Shown here piece by piece: positions 6,000 to 10,597 of a stretch of 10,597 nt of DNA (positions are counted from its first letter, which is position 1; every line of letters begins with the position of its first letter). Below the pieces are notes generated by a model. That model worked only from the letters and a program-made list of their open reading frames with translations. It searched no databases and was not told the DNA's origin. Origin of the DNA: an uncultured Bryobacterales bacterium. Lineage in GTDB: Bacteria > Acidobacteriota > Terriglobia > Bryobacterales > UBA6623. The DNA lies in the NCBI GenBank assembly GCA_946887065.1, contig CAMPKL010000069.1, forward strand, positions 1 through 10,597. The letters run 5' to 3'. The position numbers and the translations under genes were made by a program.

Positions 6000-7028
6000 T
6001 TGTCCACGCTCGGAAAAGTCGAAGTCTTGGGGCTCACCAAGGAATTTCGCGGCGCAAGGCGCAGGCCTGGATTGTCCGGCGCGGTGCATGATCTGTTCCA
6101 CCGCGAGTACACGACGACCCGCGCCGTCGACGATATCTCGTTCGCCATCGAACCCGGCGAAATGGTCGGCTACATCGGTCCTAACGGCGCCGGGAAGTCC
6201 ACGTCGGTCAAGATCCTCACCGGCATCTTGACGCCGACGTCCGGCGAAGTCCGGGCCAACGGCTTCATTCCCTACAAGCAGCGCATGTCTTACGCGGCGA
6301 CCATCGGCGCCGTCTTCGGTCAACGCACGCAACTCTGGTGGGACATCCCCGTGGTCGAGTCGTTTCGCCTGCTCAAGGAGATCTACGAAGTCTCCGGCAG
6401 CGATTTCGAGTCGCGGCTAAGCCGGTTCGACCAGATCCTCAATCTCAGCGAGTACATGGAGAAGCCCGTCCGCAAGCTCAGCCTCGGCCAGCGAATGCGC
6501 TGCGACATGGCTGCCGCGCTGCTCCACAATCCGCCGCTGCTCTTTCTGGACGAACCGACCATCGGTCTCGACCTGCTCGCCAAAGAAGCCATTCGTAAAT
6601 TCCTCAAAGAGATCAATCAGGAGTTCGGCACGACCATGCTGCTGACCACGCACGATCTCGCCGACATCGAGGAACTGTGCGACCGCCTGTTGCTCATCGA
6701 TCACGGACGCATCTTGTTCGACGGCTCGCTCAGCTCGTTGAAATCGCGGCTGGGCCTGCAACATCAGGTTCGCTTCGAACTCAAAGACCCCGAACAGGCT
6801 GACGTCATCGAAGCGCTCCGTCTCGACGGCGTCGCCTGCCGCAGGCGTGATCCGCTCACTTGTCTGCTGGCCTTTGACCGCGACCGCTACGCCACAGGAG
6901 ACATTATTCGCCGCGTCGTCGCCGCCGCCGACGTGCGCGACATCTTCGTGGAAGAAGAATCGATCGAATCGATCGTTCGCCGCATCTATACGGACAGCCA
7001 GGTTCTCCAATCCCAAGCGACCAGCTAG
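6000..7028 (+). CDS. ABC-2-type transporter ATP-binding protein without adjacent permeases
   Basis: This 342-residue ABC ATPase has every nucleotide-binding motif: Walker A GPNGAGKST (60-68), Q-loop Q108 in AVFGQRTQLWWD, signature LSLGQ (160-164), Walker B LLFLDEPTIGLD (D184, E185) and switch histidine H218 in TTHD. An insert of about 20 residues (ARRRPGLSGAVHDLFHREY) before the RAVDDISF strand, and the FGQRTQLWWDIP Q-loop, mark the COG4586-like group. That group normally works with two ABC-2 (DUF990-type) permeases. The C-terminal 90 residues form the usual accessory domain. No permease gene lies downstream, where padR follows after 158 bp. The frame is closed by TAG at 5985-5987 and the first possible start is TTG at 6000, which keeps the first beta strand (VEVLGLTKEF). 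GGA at 5991-5993 is the only ribosome-binding hint. The substrate is unknown. Confidence 0.9.
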   Translation: MSTLGKVEVLGLTKEFRGARRRPGLSGAVHDLFHREYTTTRAVDDISFAIEPGEMVGYIGPNGAGKSTSVKILTGILTPTSGEVRANGFIPYKQRMSYAATIGAVFGQRTQLWWDIPVVESFRLLKEIYEVSGSDFESRLSRFDQILNLSEYMEKPVRKLSLGQRMRCDMAAALLHNPPLLFLDEPTIGLDLLAKEAIRKFLKEINQEFGTTMLLTTHDLADIEELCDRLLLIDHGRILFDGSLSSLKSRLGLQHQVRFELKDPEQADVIEALRLDGVACRRRDPLTCLLAFDRDRYATGDIIRRVVAAADVRDIFVEEESIESIVRRIYTDSQVLQSQATS

Positions 7029-7070
7029 GCGCATTGCCCGGCTTGATTGCCCAGTATTAACGCACTTCTG

Positions 7071-7126
7071 AGTCTCGAAGGGTATCGTCGAATCCGGCCT
7101 GCACGCCGCCCCATTCCGAGACTTTT
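7071..7126 (+). terminator. Possible weak terminator or inverted repeat after the ABC ATPase
   Basis: AGTCTCG (7071-7077) and CGAGACT (7117-7123) are a perfect 7-bp inverted repeat, and the right arm runs into TTTT at 7123-7126. The 39-base loop is long and contains a smaller CGGC/GCCG hairpin, so the stem would be weak. It may end the ATPase transcript before padR or may be chance. The rest of the 7029-7131 gap shows nothing else clear. Confidence 0.25.
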
Positions 7127-7131
7127 CCCTC

Positions 7132-7161
7132 TTGACAAACTACAGGTAATCCTCGTACTCT
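7132..7161 (+). promoter_or_regulatory. Promoter of the padR-ADOP operon
   Basis: A perfect -35 TTGACA (7132-7137) is followed by an 18-base spacer and a -10-like TACTCT (7156-7161). Transcription would begin near 7168, giving a leader of about 19 bases that holds GGAGG (7176-7180), six bases before the padR ATG. The octamer AGGTAATC occurs twice: once between -35 and -10 (7144-7151) and once overlapping the ribosome binding site (7178-7185), 34 bp apart. Both positions would suit repression, possibly by PadR itself; that is inference. Confidence 0.65.
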
Positions 7162-7186
7162 CTTGTCGATTCTCTGGAGGTAATCG

Positions 7187-7522
7187 ATGGGAGAAAAATC
7201 GGACCTGCTGCAAGGCACGCTCGACCTGCTCGTGCTCAAGACCCTGGCCCTAGAACCGATGCATGGCTTCGGCATCTCGAAGCGCATCCAACAGATCTCT
7301 GACGACGTGCTTCAGGTCAGTCAAGGCTCGCTCTACCCGGCCTTGTTGCGTCTCCAACAGAACGGATGGATCCGTTCTGAATGGGGCGCGTCAGAGAAGA
7401 ACCGCAGAGCCAAGTACTACTCGCTGACACCGGCCGGTCGCAAGCAACTCGTAACCGAGACGGAAGATTGGGAACGGCTGGCCGGAGCCGTCTTCCAACT
7501 GCTCCAAACCAAATCGGTTTAG
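7187..7522 (+). CDS. PadR-family transcriptional regulator
   Basis: This 111-residue winged-helix regulator carries the family pattern from end to end: LLQGTLDLLVLKTLALEPMHGFGI (positions 7-30), recognition-helix region QGSLYPALLRLQQNGWI (46-62), the wing (KNRRAKYYSLTPAGRKQL, 71-88) and a short C-terminal dimer helix. It is the short, single-helix form typical of PadR proteins placed before ADOP permeases in Acidobacteriota. The start is fixed by GGAGG six bases upstream. The permease gene follows after 21 bp, so the two form one operon. It probably represses its own operon, which is common for PadR proteins; the inducer cannot be told. DNA-binding cytoplasmic dimer. Confidence 0.95.
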   Translation: MGEKSDLLQGTLDLLVLKTLALEPMHGFGISKRIQQISDDVLQVSQGSLYPALLRLQQNGWIRSEWGASEKNRRAKYYSLTPAGRKQLVTETEDWERLAGAVFQLLQTKSV

Positions 7523-7543
7523 CCGCTCGGGGACCAGGTAGAA

Positions 7544-10252
7544 ATGATGTCCTGGCACAAGAGACTCGCCTCCCGATTTGCTTCTCTGTTCCAAAAGAAG
7601 CGTCTCGATCGAGAACTGGACGAAGAACTCCGCCTGCACGTCGAAATGCAGATAGCGGAGAACATCGGGAACGGCATGAGCGCCGCGGAAGCTCGCCGCA
7701 CGGCTCTCAGGGACTTCGGCGGATTTGAGCAAGTGAAGGACGAGTACCGCGAGCGGCGTGGCTTTCCTTTCCTGGAAAGCCTTGTCCGAGACGTCCACTT
7801 TGCACTGCGCTCCTTCAGCAGAGACCGAGGTTACACTGTCACCGTCTTAATTGCGCTTGTACTCGGTGTCGGGATCGGAACCACGATGTTTGCCGTGGTG
7901 AACGGCGTGCTGATCCAGTCGCTTCCGTACGAGCAACCAGACCGAATGGTGGCGATGTGGCGGGAAGATAAGGGTGCCGACGGCCTCCCGGGTCCTGGCC
8001 AACTAGAGAGAACGATCTCCTTGCCGGACTTTGAGGACTGGCGAAACCGCTCGGGTCTTTTTGAAAGCGCGCTGGCCGTCAATCCCAATCGCATCGGCTT
8101 TGAAGAGTTGGGCCAATTTCTCCACGGGGCGTACGTGGATGGGGACCTTTGCCGGACGTTCGGGGTCAAGCCGATGCTTGGCCGATGCCTGGATCCGCAT
8201 GAGTCCAAGGGCGAGCCGGATGTCATCCTCCTGTCGCACGACACTTGGAAGACGCGCTTCGGGTCCGACCCCGCGGTCATCGGCCGGGCAGTTCACCTCA
8301 TCAACCGCGGACCTCCGGGCCGACCGGTCGTTATCGTCGGCGTCTTGCCGCCAGGCTTCTATCTCTTGAGCCGCGACGTGGGGTGGATGATGCCCTGGAA
8401 TCTCCCGCCGCTCACGACGGAGATTGCGAACCGCTCTCGCAGTACCTTTAATTTCTGGGGAATCGGCAGAGTCAGAGAGGGGTTGAGCCTCGTCCAAGCC
8501 CAATCCGCCGCGGATGCCTTCTCACAGGGCCTGGCGGAACTTTACCCATCGACTCACACTGGACGACGACTCGTACTTGTACCGCTGCCGGAGGAGGCGA
8601 CCGGCGGTCTGCGCAATCCCCTCTTGTTGCTCTTCTCGGCGGCTGGTATTGTGCTGTTGATTCTCTGTTCGAACGTCGCAGCTCTAGCGCTCGTTCGCTC
8701 GATGACTCGATCGAGTGAATTTGCCGTCAGATCAGCGATTGGAGCCGGGCGCGGCAGGCTCATCCGACAGCTCATCACCGAGAACGCTGTCTTGTCGCTC
8801 TTGGGAGGTCTGCTCGGCCTCGCCCTGGCGGCGGGGCTTGTCGGATTTCTGCGCGGGTGGCTCCCCAAGCAGAACGTGTGGTCGGCGTTCTTCCTTCAAG
8901 CCGACCGTATCGTGATCGACCCCTGGGTTGCTGTTTTTTCCCTGATACTCGCGCTCGTTAGCGGAGGACTCTTCGGGGTGCTGCCCGCCTTTCGGGCAAC
9001 ATCCTTTCAGCTTGCTGCGTGGGTCAAAGACGGCGGAAACAGCGCCCTAGGTCTTCGCGATGCACGAGGCGCGCGCCGATGGCTTGGCGTCGCTCAGGTT
9101 TCCCTGGCTGTTGTGCTTGCAACCTGGGCCTGCGTGTCGGTTCGCACATTCATAAACCTGCACCAACAGGGAGCCGGGCTACAGACCGAGCAGGTTATCG
9201 GGATGACCATATTCGCAGGAATGAAAGGACGCGAAGGCAGCCTGGCGGAGTCGCAGACCTGGTGGAGCGAAGTCGGAGAAGCTTTGGGACAAATGCCCGG
9301 CGTCACAAGCGTGGCAAGCAGTTACACACCCCCTATCGGCCCCCAAACCAGGGTCGTTCAGTGGGCCGAGCGCACGGGCGGCAAAGCCGACCCCGTCAGC
9401 TTTATAGATGCCCACGTAGGGCCAAATTACTTCCGCGTACTCGGCATTCCCCTGATCGAGGGTCGGCATTTCGACCTTCGCGACCGGCCGGATGTTCCCC
9501 GCGTGGCGATCGTCAGCGCAGAGGCTGCACATCGCTTCTGGCCGGGTGAGAGCCCGATCGGCAAGACCATCCGGCGCAGTGAAGACGCCAATGCCCAATT
9601 TCCTCGCAGGATGACGGTAATTGGAGTTGTCGGGGATGTCCGTACCAGCGGATTACAGGGGGGGCCCGAGCCGGTCGTCTATGAAACTCAGAGTCAGGGG
9701 TGGTATGGCGCTGCCTATTGGATGGTGAAAAGCGCCCGCGACCCGGACTCGCTGTTCCCCGAGATCGTTGAACGCCTCCACGCGATTGACCCGGCGGTGA
9801 CGATTGAAGAGCCGGGCTATCAAGTTTTGGACGACATAGTCTGGGACTCCGCCTGGCAGCTCAACTACACGATGATCTTGCTCGCCAGTTTGGCTGGTTT
9901 GGCCTTGCTTATTTCGGCGATCGGCGTCTACGGAGTACTCAGTTACGCAGTTCGCGAACGAACGCGCGAGATCGGTCTGAGAATGGCGGTAGGCGCTGAT
10001 CGTGCTCAGGTATTGCGGATGTTCCTGCTCCAAGGGTTGGCTACCGGGATGGTTGGCGTTGCGGCCGGCCTCATCGTTTCTGCCGGGCTAAGCCCCTTGG
10101 TAGGCAGTCTGCTTTATGGCGTCGAGCCGCCGGATTCGACGACATTCGCCATAGTCGCAGTGGTGATGTTGAGCGCGGTTTGCCTAGCGAGTTACCTACC
10201 TGCGGCGAAAGCGGCAGACCTCGATCCGACCGAAGCGCTCCGGCGTGAGTAG
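7544..10252 (+). CDS. ADOP-type duplicated MacB/FtsX permease
   Basis: This 902-residue membrane protein is an acidobacterial duplicated orphan permease. Residues 20-90 form the helical N-terminal prefix domain (ELDEELRLHVEMQ, MSAAEARRTALRDFGG). TM1 (about 98-122) leads into a first MacB-like periplasmic domain (about 125-355). The first FtsX domain has TMs near 360-384, 416-436 and 461-482. A further TM (514-534) starts the second half, with its periplasmic domain (about 540-770) and second FtsX domain (TMs near 776-800, 828-856, 867-887). The duplication shows in EFAVRSAIGAGRGRLIRQL (392-410) against REIGLRMAVGADRAQVLRM (808-826). It ends in the typical DPTEALRRE. No LolD/MacB-type ATPase lies beside it, as 'orphan' implies. 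Function is undetermined, with a role in efflux or envelope mechanics likely from MacB kinship. ATG at 7547 is an alternative start. Confidence 0.95.
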   Translation: MMSWHKRLASRFASLFQKKRLDRELDEELRLHVEMQIAENIGNGMSAAEARRTALRDFGGFEQVKDEYRERRGFPFLESLVRDVHFALRSFSRDRGYTVTVLIALVLGVGIGTTMFAVVNGVLIQSLPYEQPDRMVAMWREDKGADGLPGPGQLERTISLPDFEDWRNRSGLFESALAVNPNRIGFEELGQFLHGAYVDGDLCRTFGVKPMLGRCLDPHESKGEPDVILLSHDTWKTRFGSDPAVIGRAVHLINRGPPGRPVVIVGVLPPGFYLLSRDVGWMMPWNLPPLTTEIANRSRSTFNFWGIGRVREGLSLVQAQSAADAFSQGLAELYPSTHTGRRLVLVPLPEEATGGLRNPLLLLFSAAGIVLLILCSNVAALALVRSMTRSSEFAVRSAIGAGRGRLIRQLITENAVLSLLGGLLGLALAAGLVGFLRGWLPKQNVWSAFFLQADRIVIDPWVAVFSLILALVSGGLFGVLPAFRATSFQLAAWVKDGGNSALGLRDARGARRWLGVAQVSLAVVLATWACVSVRTFINLHQQGAGLQTEQVIGMTIFAGMKGREGSLAESQTWWSEVGEALGQMPGVTSVASSYTPPIGPQTRVVQWAERTGGKADPVSFIDAHVGPNYFRVLGIPLIEGRHFDLRDRPDVPRVAIVSAEAAHRFWPGESPIGKTIRRSEDANAQFPRRMTVIGVVGDVRTSGLQGGPEPVVYETQSQGWYGAAYWMVKSARDPDSLFPEIVERLHAIDPAVTIEEPGYQVLDDIVWDSAWQLNYTMILLASLAGLALLISAIGVYGVLSYAVRERTREIGLRMAVGADRAQVLRMFLLQGLATGMVGVAAGLIVSAGLSPLVGSLLYGVEPPDSTTFAIVAVVMLSAVCLASYLPAAKAADLDPTEALRRE

Positions 10253-10279
10253 GTGTTCGCAATCGACGGCGCAGAGTAG

Positions 10280-10305
10280 TTTCCTACAAGTCCGCGTGTA
10301 GGAAA
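10280..10305. repeat. 9-bp inverted repeat after the permease gene
   Basis: TTTCCTACA (10280-10288) and TGTAGGAAA (10297-10305) are perfect reverse complements around an 8-base loop. A third partial copy, TCCTACAA at 10335-10342, repeats 10282-10289 in direct orientation 53 bp away. The stem lacks a following T run on either strand, so an intrinsic terminator is unlikely. A protein-binding site or an RNA hairpin is possible. Confidence 0.55.
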
Positions 10306-10361
10306 AGAACCCTAAAAAACAGGTCATTTGGACCTCCTACAAACTCACAAATCAGGTTCTT
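10305..10361. repeat. Nested inverted repeat, 7-bp outer and 5-bp inner stem
   Basis: AAGAACC (10305-10311) pairs with GGTTCTT (10355-10361) and encloses AGGTC (10321-10325), which pairs with GACCT (10331-10335) over a 5-base loop. This gives a hairpin inside a larger stem, directly beside the 9-bp repeat at 10280-10305. It could be a folded 3' untranslated RNA of the permease transcript, or chance pairing in AT-richer sequence. Confidence 0.35.
10314..10335 (-). terminator. Possible leftward intrinsic terminator
   Basis: Read on the minus strand, the 5-bp hairpin AGGTC-loop-GACCT (10335-10321) is followed by one C and then six T (10319-10314). It would stop transcripts coming from the right, opposite to the permease gene. 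The stem is short, and no minus-strand gene is seen to its right, so this is weak. Confidence 0.22.
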
Positions 10362-10497
10362 CCTCGCAATTGAAAGCAGGAAGCAACTGAGAAGCTCGAT
10401 GGGCCCCGGAGCGTCCTTCCGGTTACAATCCCACCATCAGTCGCAGAGCCGGGCGAAGGCGGGAGCCAGCGGTTTCCAATGCCTAACGTCAGTCACA

Positions 10498-10597
10498 ATG
10501 TCTTATACCATCGAACCCCATCCGGAACATGCCCGGCTCTTCCAGTTGCGGCTTGCCCGGGAATCGCTGCGCCGGTTTCTGAAGGCCGCGGCGAACC
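10498..10597 (+). CDS. Possible start of an unidentified gene, cut by the right edge
   Basis: From ATG at 10498 the frame runs 33 codons to the window end without a stop. The product begins MSYTIEPHPEHARLFQLRLA and continues RESLRRFLKAA. Most codons end in G or C, as in the genes of this window, and the amphipathic leucine/arginine pattern looks like a real helix. No Shine-Dalgarno sequence is visible before the ATG. The family is not recognised and too little is present to judge function. A possible -10 (TACAAT, 10424-10429) lies about 70 bases upstream. Confidence 0.4.
   Translation, partial: MSYTIEPHPEHARLFQLRLARESLRRFLKAAAN

Larger units (their letters stand above)
10253..10497. other. 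245-bp noncoding gap with inverted repeats and a possible promoter
   Basis: No convincing gene is seen on either strand. The left half is packed with short inverted repeats, listed separately. Further right, CCGGA (10406-10410) and TCCGG (10418-10422) form a small hairpin. TACAAT (10424-10429) is a plausible -10 element for the gene beginning near the right edge, but the bases at the expected -35 position are GGGCCC, which does not fit. No long U-tract that would end the permease transcript is visible on the plus strand. Confidence 0.4.

Noticed and set aside
5593..6231. Plus-strand open frame including ATG at 5989
   Set aside because: It is antisense to the TPR gene and in the wrong frame for the ABC ATPase motifs; it is a by-product of GC-rich coding DNA.
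6417..7034. 205-codon minus-strand open frame opposite the ABC ATPase
   Set aside because: It mirrors the conserved ATPase codons and has no motif or ribosome binding site of its own.
10253..10497. CRISPR array or transposon end in the repeat-rich gap
   Set aside because: Repeats are only 5-9 bases, irregularly spaced and too few; no spacer pattern, transposase or target-site duplication is visible.

Overview
The window looks like a high-GC acidobacterial chromosome segment, plausibly from the Bryobacterales/Solibacter side. This is inference: the strongest clue is a PadR-family regulator directly followed by a ~900-residue duplicated MacB/FtsX permease (the 'ADOP' type that is expanded in Acidobacteriota). 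A MqnP-like UbiA prenyltransferase next to a deoxyxylulose-independent PLP synthase fits the same picture. No phage, transposase, CRISPR, rRNA or tRNA was seen.

Layout. (1) 79-1776, plus strand: a two-part protein with an N-terminal HAD phosphatase and a C-terminal P-loop ATPase of the HerA/FtsK-like kind, plus an unnamed tail domain. (2) 1758-5925, minus strand: a compact five-gene run. In transcription order it holds a secreted TPR protein, a UbiA-family prenyltransferase (MqnP-like, GTG start), an ISOC1/2-like isochorismatase-fold hydrolase, pdxS and pdxT. Junctions are 8, 0, 88 and 4 bp; the 88-bp gap carries a possible internal promoter for pdxST. The pdxT end overlaps the HAD-ATPase end by 19 bp, convergently. 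(3) 5926-5999: a 74-bp divergent control region with three copies of a CGGTTC element. (4) 6000-7028, plus strand: an ABC-2-type ATPase that starts with TTG and has no permease genes beside it. (5) 7187-10252, plus strand: padR and the ADOP permease, behind a clear TTGACA promoter. (6) 10253-10497: noncoding, rich in short inverted repeats. (7) 10498-10597: the possible beginning of another plus-strand gene, cut by the window edge.

How the genes work together. PdxS and PdxT form the glutamine-dependent pyridoxal 5'-phosphate synthase, and all expected catalytic residues are present. The prenyltransferase probably attaches the polyprenyl tail in menaquinone synthesis. The hydrolase and TPR protein share the operon, but their substrates or partners cannot be read from sequence. 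The ABC ATPase lacks a permease and the ADOP permease lacks an ATPase; they are neighbours but come from different ABC subfamilies.

The least ordinary items are the HAD-ATPase fusion, the three-site divergent promoter region, the permease-less ABC ATPase and the nested inverted repeats after the permease. None of these amounts to a demonstrated new system.
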